This document shows positions 25,699 through 33,767 of a stretch of 64,000 nucleotides of DNA, in pieces. A program made the position numbers and the translations under genes. This DNA comes from RGIG3528 sp045629005. GTDB lineage: Bacteria > Bacillota > Clostridia > Lachnospirales > Lachnospiraceae. The notes beneath the pieces are model-generated. The model was not told the origin of the DNA. It searched no databases and saw only the letters and a program-made list of their open reading frames with translations. Positions within the stretch are counted from its first letter, which is position 1; every line of letters begins with the position of its first letter. The DNA lies in contig JAZQQJ010000079.1 of assembly GCA_045629005.1 (NCBI GenBank), forward strand, positions 20,012 through 84,011, written 5' to 3'.

Positions 25699-27057
25699 AT
25701 GACAAATAGCGAAACAGGATACCTTGAACTACGTAAATGCAGCATAAATGCTGCCCGAGGTGCAAATGACCAGTTCACCATGAAACTTCTGTCTGACGGA
25801 ACCATCCTGACCAGACAGAACAGAATTGGTGACAGAGCAAATGTAAGAAAAAACATTTATCCTGCAAGTGAGTGGGATAACGTGCTGAACAAAAAGCTCA
25901 GCGAAGGATTCATTATTGTAAACACAGAAAAGATGGCCAGTAAGCTTATCAGCAACAGCGAAACAGGAAAGGAAATTCCTCTCAGCGACGGGGAAATTCA
26001 GCAGATTTTGGACTTCCTTCGGCAGTTCGCAAAAGAGACCATGGAGAAAAACTTCGTAGTCAGGGCACAGGACATTAAGGATTCAGATATTGAAGCGGCT
26101 GCCGAAATACTGAAAAATCTTTTGGCTGGTAACAGGAAAATGTCAGTTGACATGTTTAATTACCAGCTTGACCAGTTGCACATCCGAGTTCCCAGAAATA
26201 TCCCCAACGTCCGCAAGGACCATGTCAAATCGGTCGGTGAATACGAAGCAAAGCTTCAGAAGGAGCAGGAAATCTTTGACTTCATGGTAGACCAGGTTCA
26301 TAAGGTCAGAAGTGAATCGGACAAGAAAATTGCCGGATATACCGTGCTTGACCGTTATAACATCGACATGCGAAAAGCTACCGAAGAAGAAACCGAATAC
26401 GTAAGAAAAAAGATGGGAAACAACGGCCATCAGATTTCACGCGTATGGAAAGTAGAAAACAAGACTACGGAAAAGTTCTTCGATAATTACTGTCGTGAGT
26501 ATAAGCTTGGAAAGTATTGCGAAAAGCCGTTTACAACAAAGACCCCGCAGGGAGAAGCCGAAAACGGTATTGCTCATCTGTTCCATGGATCAGGGACAGA
26601 GAACTGGTTCTCTATTTTCACTGGCGGGCTTTGGCTTAAACCTGAACTTCTTGGTGCAAGAATTTGCGGTAAAGCATTCGGGCATGGTATTTACTTCGCA
26701 CCTTTGGCGCAGAAGAGTATCGGTTACACATCATCAATGGGTTCGTATTGGGCTCATGGTGACAGTAACAAGGGTTATCTCGCAATTTTCAAGGTAGCAA
26801 CCGGAGAAATTTACGACATCTATGGCGAAGGTAACGGCGTTCCCGACAACTACTCACAGCTTCAGAGCAAGCACGGAAAACATGCTGACTCTACTTGGGC
26901 TATGAGCAAAAACACGAACGGCTCATCATATCTTATGAATGAGGAAGTTATTGTTTATACGGACGGTTCAACCCGTCTCGATGAAACAGCCGTTCCGGAA
27001 GACAAAAAATTCAGTCAGTGTACGATCGAGTACCTGATTGAGTTTAACGCTAATTAA
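25699..27057 (+). CDS. PARP-type poly(ADP-ribose) polymerase / ADP-ribosyltransferase
   Basis: A 452-aa protein with the PARP1 layout minus zinc fingers. Residues ~7-75 look like a WGR-type domain lacking the W, ~80-210 like the helical regulatory domain, and ~285-452 are the catalytic domain. The H-Y-E triad is present: H296 in LFHGS, Y332 in FGHGIYFA and E416 in LMNEEVIVY; K339 and Y343 of QKSIGY also match PARP1. It should transfer ADP-ribose from NAD+ to protein or nucleic-acid targets; which target is unknown. Start at 25699, 7 nt after AAAGGAGG. Single gene between a promoter motif and a terminator. Bacterial PARPs are rare. Confidence 0.88.
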   Translation: MTNSETGYLELRKCSINAARGANDQFTMKLLSDGTILTRQNRIGDRANVRKNIYPASEWDNVLNKKLSEGFIIVNTEKMASKLISNSETGKEIPLSDGEIQQILDFLRQFAKETMEKNFVVRAQDIKDSDIEAAAEILKNLLAGNRKMSVDMFNYQLDQLHIRVPRNIPNVRKDHVKSVGEYEAKLQKEQEIFDFMVDQVHKVRSESDKKIAGYTVLDRYNIDMRKATEEETEYVRKKMGNNGHQISRVWKVENKTTEKFFDNYCREYKLGKYCEKPFTTKTPQGEAENGIAHLFHGSGTENWFSIFTGGLWLKPELLGARICGKAFGHGIYFAPLAQKSIGYTSSMGSYWAHGDSNKGYLAIFKVATGEIYDIYGEGNGVPDNYSQLQSKHGKHADSTWAMSKNTNGSSYLMNEEVIVYTDGSTRLDETAVPEDKKFSQCTIEYLIEFNAN

Positions 27058-27065
27058 TCATTTAT

Positions 27066-27094
27066 AAAAACACTTCTGAAAAGAGGTGTTTTTT
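27066..27094 (+). terminator. Terminator after the PARP gene
   Basis: AAAACACTTCT pairs with AGAGGTGTTTT, then Ts. Confidence 0.75.
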
Positions 27095-27140
27095 ATTTTT
27101 CGCTCCTGTTTTTTGTCTTTAAGAAAACAATCGTCAATTA

Positions 27141-27180
27141 CTCGGTAATTAGATGCCGAGATGAAAGCACTTATAGCATA
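27141..27180 (-). mobile_element. Probable remnant of an IS200/IS605 left end
   Basis: CTCGGTAATT-ATGCCGAG forms a subterminal hairpin, followed by ATGAAAGC and a TTAT...ACAT tail. The same order (hairpin, CCGAGATGAAAGC, CTTATG, TACAT) is found at the left end of the intact TnpB element near 42045-42092, read on the minus strand. No transposase reading frame remains here. Confidence 0.45.
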
Positions 27181-27188
27181 CATTACCA

Positions 27189-27196
27189 CCTATATT
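27189..27196 (+). promoter_or_regulatory. CCTATATT promoter motif with long leader
   Basis: Exact CCTATATT lies 127 nt before the start codon, much further than elsewhere. The extra leader contains a terminator-like hairpin. Confidence 0.5.
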
Positions 27197-27249
27197 GCAA
27201 CCTTTTTTATTGTTCAAAAAGCTATTTTATTAGTGAATTCATTATAAAC

Positions 27250-27295
27250 GGAGTAGCATAACCAAACCAGATGATGGTAATGCCACTCCTTTTTT
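27250..27295 (+). promoter_or_regulatory. Leader terminator/attenuator of the 234-aa protein gene
   Basis: GGAGTAGCATAACC pairs with TGGTAATGCCACTCC (about 13 of 15 pairs), followed directly by six Ts. It lies between the promoter motif and the gene, whose ribosome site starts about 20 nt later. Transcription of the gene therefore requires read-through, the layout of an attenuated gene. Confidence 0.6.
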
Positions 27296-27323
27296 AGGCA
27301 AAACACTGCCAGAAGGGAGCAAA

Positions 27324-28028
27324 ATGAGTATTTATGAAGAAAAGAAAAATAAGGCAATGTGTCTCCGATACAAAACTCCGGCTTTATCGGACATTGGGTT
27401 TGAGGCAATTCTTACAGGCTTAAGTGAAATCGAAGATTGCTGTTGCGAGGTCCAGTATTCGCTTGAAGACAGTCCTGAATCAATCATGGATGCATTCAAT
27501 GGCGATACCGAGGAATTCAACGATTTCCAGATGGCTTTTTCTGACCTCGAAGCAAAATGTGAACAGCTTCATGAAGCAATTCAGGATTTCCGTTGTTATG
27601 ATCCGGAAATAACTAAAGACCAGCACTTTGACGACTGTACGGTAGCATTAATTGGTAATCGTTATAATCTCGTAGGATACGATGATTATGAAGAAGATTA
27701 CTTCCACCTGTCAAGCTACGAAGCCGGGCTTGCCCAGACAGAAGCAGGTAAGCGACTCATGCGCCTTAAAAAAGAAGACCTGATTGCGGAAATAGGACAA
27801 GCTATGGGAATCACCGTCGCGTACATCGACTTAAAGACAGCCTACGACAAATTATCCACTACACTGGATATCTTCAAGGGCGAAAACAACAGCCTGAGTA
27901 AACAACTCAGGCAGATAGACGAAGCCTATAAAAAGGCTTCCGAAGAAGACTTCATCGACGGATATCCAAGTGTCTGTACCTTTAACAATCTGGTGGCACA
28001 ATTGCCCCCGGTCGTCTGGTTAAATTAG
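27324..28028 (+). CDS. Unrecognised 234-aa protein behind an attenuator
   Basis: An acidic, mostly helical protein with no family I can name and no membrane segment. It contains two C-C pairs near residue 40 (EDCCCEVQY). Residues ~150-210 look coiled-coil-like. GAAGGGAGC precedes the ATG. The gene has an exceptionally long leader with a strong hairpin and T run, so its expression is probably conditional. It lies between the PARP gene and the restriction-modification genes; a link to either is possible but not shown. Confidence 0.75.
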   Translation: MSIYEEKKNKAMCLRYKTPALSDIGFEAILTGLSEIEDCCCEVQYSLEDSPESIMDAFNGDTEEFNDFQMAFSDLEAKCEQLHEAIQDFRCYDPEITKDQHFDDCTVALIGNRYNLVGYDDYEEDYFHLSSYEAGLAQTEAGKRLMRLKKEDLIAEIGQAMGITVAYIDLKTAYDKLSTTLDIFKGENNSLSKQLRQIDEAYKKASEEDFIDGYPSVCTFNNLVAQLPPVVWLN

Positions 28029-28029
28029 T

Positions 28030-28063
28030 AAAAAAGGAACCACTTATATGGTGGTTCTTTTTT
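28030..28063 (+). terminator. Terminator after the 234-aa protein gene
   Basis: AAAGGAACCAC pairs with GTGGTTCTTT around TTATATG, flanked by A and T runs. Confidence 0.85.
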
Positions 28064-28105
28064 GATAATCGAAATCTGCAAAGGGACTTATTTGTTTTGA
28101 GAATT

Positions 28106-28113
28106 CCTATATT
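28106..28113 (+). promoter_or_regulatory. CCTATATT promoter motif for the restriction-modification block
   Basis: Exact CCTATATT followed by TGATGTAATAAC, 46 nt before the first methyltransferase. Confidence 0.5.
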
Positions 28114-28159
28114 TGATGTAATAACAGAAAATTTAATTTTATAGTAAGGTAGAGCACAC

Positions 28160-29143
28160 ATGAATCATAAACTTCAATGCGCATCATTTTTTGCCGGTGT
28201 AGGTGGCATAGATAAAGGTTTTGAACAGAATAACTTATTCAATATCATATACGCGAATGAATTTGATCCGTATCCCGCTCAGACGTATGAATTGAATTCA
28301 AACATCAAGGTTGATTGTCGTGATATTCGCACTATTAATGCTGATGAAATTCCAAACTTTGACGTAATGCTTGCCGGGTTTCCCTGTCAGGCATTCAGCG
28401 TAGCAGGCTATAGAAAAGGATTTGAAGACGAAAAAGGAAGAGGAACCCTTTTCTTTGAACTACTCCGAATAATTAAAGCAAAACAGCCACAGATTCTTTT
28501 TCTCGAAAACGTAAAAAATCTGGTCGGACACGACAATGGGAACACTTTTAAAGTAATCCGTGAGGCATTAGAGGCAAATGGGTATTACGTTAATCCAATG
28601 GTTCTTAATGCAATGGAATATGGTAATGTTCCCCAGAATCGTGAACGAATATACATCGTTTGTTTTAAAGATAAAGAGGTTTATCAGAACTTTCATTTTC
28701 CGATGCCTGTTCCTCTCAAGAAGAAACTTACTGACGTCATTAATTTCGAAACAAAGATGGATGAAAAATATTACTACACCGCCGGCAAGTATAAGGGGGA
28801 CATTTACGAAAAACTCGTTGAGGCTATGGACGACGAAAACACAGTTTATCAATGGCGTCGCATGTATGTGAGAAAAAACAAGCGCGGAGTAGTTCCTACA
28901 CTTACCGCAAATCAAGGTGAAGGCGGACATAATGTATGCCTAATAAAAACCAAAAACGGCATCAGAAAAATGACTCCGCACGAATGCTTCAACACTCAAG
29001 GTTTTCCTGAAAATTTTAAACTTCCAGCAAATCAAAGCGATGCCCGCTTATACAAACAAGCTGGAAATTCTGTATGCGTAGCCGTCATCGCAAGAATCGC
29101 AAATGCAATAGCAGACGCTTACACGTTTGCGAACCAATTGTAG
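28160..29143 (+). CDS. DNA (cytosine-5) methyltransferase, first of two
   Basis: A 327-aa C5 methyltransferase using S-adenosylmethionine. Motif I is CASFFAGVGGIDKGFE, the catalytic Cys is C76 in GFPCQAFS, motif VI is FLENVKNL, and PQNRERIYIV and the C-terminal YKQAGNSVCVAVI follow in normal order. The target-recognition region between residues ~180 and 260 is short, as in simple type II enzymes. It is followed by a second C5 methyltransferase and an endonuclease. Two methylases suggest an asymmetric site with each enzyme protecting one strand. The recognition sequence cannot be read from the protein. Confidence 0.93.
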   Translation: MNHKLQCASFFAGVGGIDKGFEQNNLFNIIYANEFDPYPAQTYELNSNIKVDCRDIRTINADEIPNFDVMLAGFPCQAFSVAGYRKGFEDEKGRGTLFFELLRIIKAKQPQILFLENVKNLVGHDNGNTFKVIREALEANGYYVNPMVLNAMEYGNVPQNRERIYIVCFKDKEVYQNFHFPMPVPLKKKLTDVINFETKMDEKYYYTAGKYKGDIYEKLVEAMDDENTVYQWRRMYVRKNKRGVVPTLTANQGEGGHNVCLIKTKNGIRKMTPHECFNTQGFPENFKLPANQSDARLYKQAGNSVCVAVIARIANAIADAYTFANQL

Positions 29144-29194
29144 ATACATATATTACAAGAGTTCAAAATAATTTGATGACAAAGAAATGATAAA

Positions 29195-29285
29195 ATGCTA
29201 ATATTCCATTTGTTATGATATCGTTTTTAATGTGCGGCGGCACTATCCGCTGTGAACGTGGAGACACGTAAAATCGAGGTGTAAA
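29195..29285 (+). promoter_or_regulatory. Leader of the second methyltransferase with two small hairpins
   Basis: GCTAATATTCCATTTGTTATG resembles the shared promoter motif weakly. Further on, GCGG pairs with CCGC and ACGTG with CACGT around GAGA, just before GAGGTG and the ATG. The stems may influence methylase expression. Confidence 0.3.
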
Positions 29286-30350
29286 ATGAAAAAAGAAACA
29301 ATATTTAAACTGGGCGAACTTTACTGCGGGCCAGGAGGGCTGGCTTGCGGAGCTTTACGTTCACACAGCGATGACGGTCTGTTTAAACTTTCTCATGCAT
29401 GGGCAAACGATTATGACGCAGATACTTGTGCAACATATCGAAAAAACATTTGCCCAGATAATCCGGAAAGCGTCTATTGTGGCGACGTAAGAAAGCTGGA
29501 TATTAGCTCATTAGGAGATATTGACGCATTTGCATACGGTTTCCCTTGTAATTCATTTTCTAATGTTGGTGAGCATCAGGGAATTGCGAACGAAAAATTT
29601 GGGCAATTATATTGGTACGGCATTGAAGTCCTGCGAACATATCGTCCGAAATGGTTTATGGCGGAAAACGTTTCGGGAATACGTTCTGCTGGTTCAGATG
29701 ATTTTCAAATTATTTTACGTGACATGAGAGAAGCCGGATATAAAATCGTTCCACATCTTTACAAGGCAGAAGAGTATGGTGTTCCTCAAACAAGGCACAG
29801 AGTTATTATTGTGGGAATTCGTGATGATCTGGATGTTGTATTCAAAGTCCCTGATCCATCAGTTTATTCACAGGTTGACATTTCTTCACGAACTGCGTTG
29901 GCAAATATATCACAAAACATGCCAAACACAGAAAGACGCAAATTAAGTGATACTGTTATCCGTAGATTGTCATATATCAAGCCCGGACAAAATGTATGGC
30001 AAGCCGAAGCAGAAGGAACACTTCCAGAAGAACTGAGGATAAAAACAAGAACGAAAATATCCCAAATATACAGAAAACTGGATCCTGACAAGCCATCATA
30101 CACAATAACAGCTTCCGGAGGTGGCGGCACATTTGGTTACCACTGGACAAACAGAGAGTTAACCAATCGGGAAAGAGCAAGAATTCAAACATTCCCCGAT
30201 GATTACGAATTTATCGGCAATTATGCCTCAGTTAGAAAACAAATTGGCATGGCTGTTCCGTGCAAATTGAGTGAAGTAGTTACCACTGCAATATTAAATT
30301 CATTTGCAGGAATCTCTTACAAAAGCATAGAGGCTAACCTGAATGAGTAA
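29286..30350 (+). CDS. DNA (cytosine-5) methyltransferase, second of two
   Basis: A 354-aa C5 methyltransferase. Motif I is ELYCGPGGLACGAL, the catalytic Cys is C88 in GFPCNSFS, motif VI is MAENVSGI, and VPQTRHRVIIVGI and IGMAVPCKLSEVV complete the set. It is only distantly similar to the first methylase, so it is not a recent duplicate. GAGGTG precedes the ATG. Its stop codon overlaps the start of the endonuclease gene by 8 nt, so methylase and nuclease are translationally coupled, a usual safeguard. The distinct promoter region suggests separate control from the first methylase. Confidence 0.92.
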   Translation: MKKETIFKLGELYCGPGGLACGALRSHSDDGLFKLSHAWANDYDADTCATYRKNICPDNPESVYCGDVRKLDISSLGDIDAFAYGFPCNSFSNVGEHQGIANEKFGQLYWYGIEVLRTYRPKWFMAENVSGIRSAGSDDFQIILRDMREAGYKIVPHLYKAEEYGVPQTRHRVIIVGIRDDLDVVFKVPDPSVYSQVDISSRTALANISQNMPNTERRKLSDTVIRRLSYIKPGQNVWQAEAEGTLPEELRIKTRTKISQIYRKLDPDKPSYTITASGGGGTFGYHWTNRELTNRERARIQTFPDDYEFIGNYASVRKQIGMAVPCKLSEVVTTAILNSFAGISYKSIEANLNE

Positions 30351-31893
30351 ATGTAATTATTGGTGGGTGACAAGACCCAAGAGAAAACTTAATTCTATAC
30401 CAGAAATCCTATCTGTTTTTGCAAGCGCGACGCTTGAACATCAGTGGGATGGTAGCAGGAATCTTCATATACAGTTTGAAAAAGCGTTAGAAGATGCTGG
30501 ATTAAAGCGGGTTGGTTCAAGGCGAGACGGCGGAGGGTCCGGCGGAAGAACATACGCGGCATGGCTCCGTTCTTTAGGCCTAATTTGTGAAGAAAGCACA
30601 ACGAGGCAGGTCTACCTGACATTGGCCGGCGAAGCTATTATTGAGGGGAAATCGCCAGTTAAGGTTTTAAAGAAACAAATACTTGAATACCAATTCCCCT
30701 CTCAATTTTCATTATCCGTAGGCGTAGATGAACGTTTTAAAATCAAACCGTTTCGCTTTATCCTGCAATTGTTGATGGACGAACGAATATCTGCACTATC
30801 AACAGATGAGCTTGCAAAGATTATTATTACTGAAGCTGAAACAGAACGCGATTATGAGAAAATTGTAAATAGGTTAATAGCATATAGAAACTTTGGTGAT
30901 GATGTTCTGGAAGACGATTTTTTCGTTAAGTATATTCCAGACGTAAATCCAGCAAGTGCAGACCCATATCAGAAACTTACGGATATAGCAAATACACTAT
31001 TTAACTGGCTTGAATATACGCAACTTATTGGTCGTGACACAGGATGTATTTTTATCCCTGAAGAAAACAAGCCTGAAGTTACATTAATCCTCAATGAAAG
31101 AAGTCCGCTTATTTCCAATCCGAGCGATAGCGAATTTTTTCAAAGAAAATACGGCATTGACCCATGGCACAAAAAAGATACTCGTAATTTACTTCTAACA
31201 AAAGCAGTAACATCACGTAGTATAGACGAACAAAGGATTAAGAATGCCGTCATTTCGCTTGCATCACGTAAGCCCATAAGGGAATTCAATAACGAAATTA
31301 TAGATTATGTTATAGATAATACCGGAACCAACAGGGCATTAGTCGAAAACGTCTTATTATCATCTTATCCCCACGGATTAATAGGAAGTTTCCTGGCAAA
31401 CTACTATGAAATGGCCTTCAAAGGGACAGAAGAAGCAATCGAATTCGAAAAAGCTACCGCCGAATTGTTTCGCGATGTTTTCGGATATAATTCAATTCAT
31501 TTGGGACAGACAGGTGCCTTATCAGCTCCTGATGTGTTGCTATTATCAGACGAAGAAGGATATCAAGCTATTATTGACAACAAAGCCTACAGCAAATATA
31601 GCATCAGTGGGGATCATCACAACCGTATGGTCCATAACTATATAGAAAAAATAAGCAATTATAGCGATTCACAATATCCTATAGGTTTCTTCACCTACAT
31701 TGCTGGTGGATTTGCTCCAACGATTAACAAGCAAATTATTTCAGAAGTTAATGAGTCCAATGTACATGGTTCAGGAATTACAGTAACAACATTTATTAAG
31801 TTAATAGAAAGGAACACAGAACACTTATATACACACAAACATTTACGCAATATATTTTCTCTTGACAGAGAGATTAAACTTACAGACATTTAA
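30343..31893 (+). CDS. AlwI-like type IIS restriction endonuclease
   Basis: A 516-aa protein. The N-terminus (NYWWVTRPKRKLNSIPEIL) and the DNA-binding half look like the AlwI family. The nuclease core is a PD-(D/E)XK site: P396-D397, then D412 and K414 in AIIDNKAY. AlwI-type enzymes cut outside an asymmetric site, which agrees with the two neighbouring methylases. It starts inside the end of the second methylase gene. The recognition site is unknown. If active, this cassette both stabilises the plasmid and restricts incoming DNA. Confidence 0.8.
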   Translation: MSKCNYWWVTRPKRKLNSIPEILSVFASATLEHQWDGSRNLHIQFEKALEDAGLKRVGSRRDGGGSGGRTYAAWLRSLGLICEESTTRQVYLTLAGEAIIEGKSPVKVLKKQILEYQFPSQFSLSVGVDERFKIKPFRFILQLLMDERISALSTDELAKIIITEAETERDYEKIVNRLIAYRNFGDDVLEDDFFVKYIPDVNPASADPYQKLTDIANTLFNWLEYTQLIGRDTGCIFIPEENKPEVTLILNERSPLISNPSDSEFFQRKYGIDPWHKKDTRNLLLTKAVTSRSIDEQRIKNAVISLASRKPIREFNNEIIDYVIDNTGTNRALVENVLLSSYPHGLIGSFLANYYEMAFKGTEEAIEFEKATAELFRDVFGYNSIHLGQTGALSAPDVLLLSDEEGYQAIIDNKAYSKYSISGDHHNRMVHNYIEKISNYSDSQYPIGFFTYIAGGFAPTINKQIISEVNESNVHGSGITVTTFIKLIERNTEHLYTHKHLRNIFSLDREIKLTDI

Positions 31894-31926
31894 GATGCAT
31901 ATTTCTTATTTTTCATTTCTTATACC

Positions 31927-31934
31927 CCTATATT
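31927..31934 (+). promoter_or_regulatory. CCTATATT promoter motif
   Basis: Exact CCTATATT followed by GTTATTATCAAA, 33 nt before the 94-aa gene. Confidence 0.55.
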
Positions 31935-31967
31935 GTTATTATCAAAAATAAATTGGAGGTATTACAA

Positions 31968-32252
31968 ATGAAAGTTGCAACAGGTAACTGGATAAATATT
32001 TATTCGGAACAGGGACACGACAATTACGGATTTAAACTTCATTTCGATATTATGGTTCTTTTCATAGAAAGTTTTCAGCTTACTCCTGAAGTAGCGGATG
32101 CCGTTTATGAGAAAATACAGGAAAGACTTATCGAATTAGGAAAAGTTAATCCCTTTGCACAGAAGAATGCAGTTAAAACCATTATAATCGAAGTCCTTGA
32201 TTCCCTAGGCTATGAGTACGAAAGAGTGCTTGTAGACCAGTATATCAGATAA
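31968..32252 (+). CDS. Unrecognised 94-aa protein
   Basis: A small soluble protein with no recognised family. I start it at 31968, 7 nt after GGAGGT; an in-frame ATG at 31953 overlaps the ribosome site. It stands alone with its own promoter motif and a terminator shared with the convergent integrase gene. Confidence 0.7.
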   Translation: MKVATGNWINIYSEQGHDNYGFKLHFDIMVLFIESFQLTPEVADAVYEKIQERLIELGKVNPFAQKNAVKTIIIEVLDSLGYEYERVLVDQYIR

Positions 32253-32268
32253 TCATTACTTTTATTTC

Positions 32269-32301
32269 AAAAGCCCTGACGAACAATCGCCAAGGCTTTT
32301 T
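32269..32301. terminator. Bidirectional terminator at the integrase end
   Basis: AAAAGCC pairs with GGCTTTT around a loop containing CTGACGAACAATCGCCAA, and it ends at the integrase stop codon. Confidence 0.6.
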
Positions 32302-33375
32302 CTATTTTTCTTTATACATATTTTCAGCCGCTTCACCGGCACGGGCCATATTCTGCTCCTTGGAATCCACATAAAACTTTGCGGTAGTTTCCGGAGAACT
32401 GTGCCCCAGAGCGTCTCTTGTCAATAATAAGTCGTGTGTTGCATTATATAAATTTGTTCCATACGTAGCCCTTAATTTATGGGCAGTAACATGTTTTCCG
32501 GTAATAGCAGAAGAGTATATTTTAACTATTCTCTCAATGCTCTCCTTTGAAAATCTTGTTCCACGGGAAGATAGGAAAAATGCCTCCCCAGAAACGCCTT
32601 TTAAGCCGTATTTACGGGCTGTTATAGCACGTTCCCCATCTTTGTACGCCTGTAACGCAACGGCGACGTCAGCGGGAAAGAAAACAATGTCCTCGTGCTC
32701 ACCTTTACGTGTTATATGGATGTTATTTTCCTTAAAATAGATATCCAGTACATTTATCCCCACAAGTTCAGAAATACGCATACCGGTCCCGAGAAATAAC
32801 TTAATTACAGCCGTATCCCTTTGGCAGGATTTTTCGTGAAATTTTCGTTGCCTTTCAGATATGTTCATATATCCCGCAGTAGATGTATTGTCGACCAGAG
32901 CATTAACTTCTTCACTGGTCAGTCGGACTATGGACTTTGATTTCTTTGGAACAAAGTTTTCATACCGAGCCATAGGGTTTTTCTGGATAATTCCTTCATC
33001 AGACAGATACTGGTAAAGATTCTTTAAAACCGTAATCTTATGGGATAATGTTACGGTGGAATTTTCTTTTCCTGATCCGTTTTTGTCTGACCGTAAATAT
33101 GAAGCATAATTATCAAAATCCTCAGCCGTATATCCGGCGATTGTGGCCGGTGTTATGTCAGCTGTAGTTAATCCATAGAACTGCTCATCATAAATTAACA
33201 GGTATTCAAGAAATACTATGAGGTCTTGTGCGTAGGAATTCTTTGTTGACTGTGTGATGTTATGTTTTGAATTAAGAAATGCCTTGACGAAATCCGGAAG
33301 ACGTGGTGAAAACTTTTCTTCAAACTGCTCTGATAATTTACGATTCTGTTGTTTTCTGTATTCTGATATGGCCAT
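32302..33375 (-). CDS. Tyrosine recombinase / integrase
   Basis: A 357-aa site-specific recombinase with SAM-like N-terminal domain (residues ~25-130) and catalytic domain (~150-345). The catalytic residues are visible: R200 in GTGMRISELVG, H299 and R302 in HKLRAT, H325 in LGHSSPETT and Y335 in TAKFYV. It could integrate the element or resolve plasmid dimers; no accessory excisionase is seen nearby. GAAAGGA lies at a good distance before the ATG. A perfect 11-bp inverted repeat lies 37-72 nt upstream and may be its binding or crossover site. Confidence 0.93.
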   Translation of the reverse strand: MAISEYRKQQNRKLSEQFEEKFSPRLPDFVKAFLNSKHNITQSTKNSYAQDLIVFLEYLLIYDEQFYGLTTADITPATIAGYTAEDFDNYASYLRSDKNGSGKENSTVTLSHKITVLKNLYQYLSDEGIIQKNPMARYENFVPKKSKSIVRLTSEEVNALVDNTSTAGYMNISERQRKFHEKSCQRDTAVIKLFLGTGMRISELVGINVLDIYFKENNIHITRKGEHEDIVFFPADVAVALQAYKDGERAITARKYGLKGVSGEAFFLSSRGTRFSKESIERIVKIYSSAITGKHVTAHKLRATYGTNLYNATHDLLLTRDALGHSSPETTAKFYVDSKEQNMARAGEAAENMYKEK

Positions 33376-33411
33376 AAATATTGATTCCTTTCACGATCAT
33401 GGGTTTATACA

Positions 33412-33447
33412 TATCTTTTCACAAAAGTGTCGTTTAGTGAAAAGATA
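33412..33447. repeat. Inverted repeat upstream of the integrase gene
   Basis: TATCTTTTCAC and GTGAAAAGATA are perfect 11-bp arms around a 14-nt centre, with a further CAC/GTG inside. It lies 37 nt before the integrase start codon, so it could be an operator or a recombination core. It has no T run for termination. Confidence 0.6.
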
Positions 33448-33566
33448 CCCAATACAATATACTCCTATTCCGGGCTATATGTCACGTAAAAAAAATATAA
33501 AATGTGTCCGGTAAAGACCGCTGAAGGATTTATATAATATGCGATTATCATAATACTAAATTATTG

Positions 33567-33667
33567 TATTATCGTATTACGGGATTATTTGAATACGATA
33601 TTCATATATTATTGGATTACCTGATTATTATATTAGTATATTATCGTATTATCTGATTATTATATTA
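33567..33667. repeat. Three imperfect AT-rich direct repeats
   Basis: Copies start at about 33567, 33607 and 33639. They share TATTATYGKATTA, then GATTATT; the last two also share ATATTA after it. They fill the gap between the divergent integrase and 209-aa protein genes. The whole stretch 33376-33767 holds these, the inverted repeat and no gene. Confidence 0.5.
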
Positions 33668-33726
33668 TCACATACACCTGACGATCCTGCCTGTAATGCA
33701 GGATATTTTTTATTTTCTTGTCTAAA

Positions 33727-33734
33727 CCTATTTT
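33727..33734 (+). promoter_or_regulatory. Promoter motif variant CCTATTTT
   Basis: CCTATTTT followed by TACTATATCAATC lies 33 nt before the 209-aa gene. Confidence 0.45.
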
Positions 33735-33767
33735 TACTATATCAATCTATTTAAAGGAGGAATCAAA

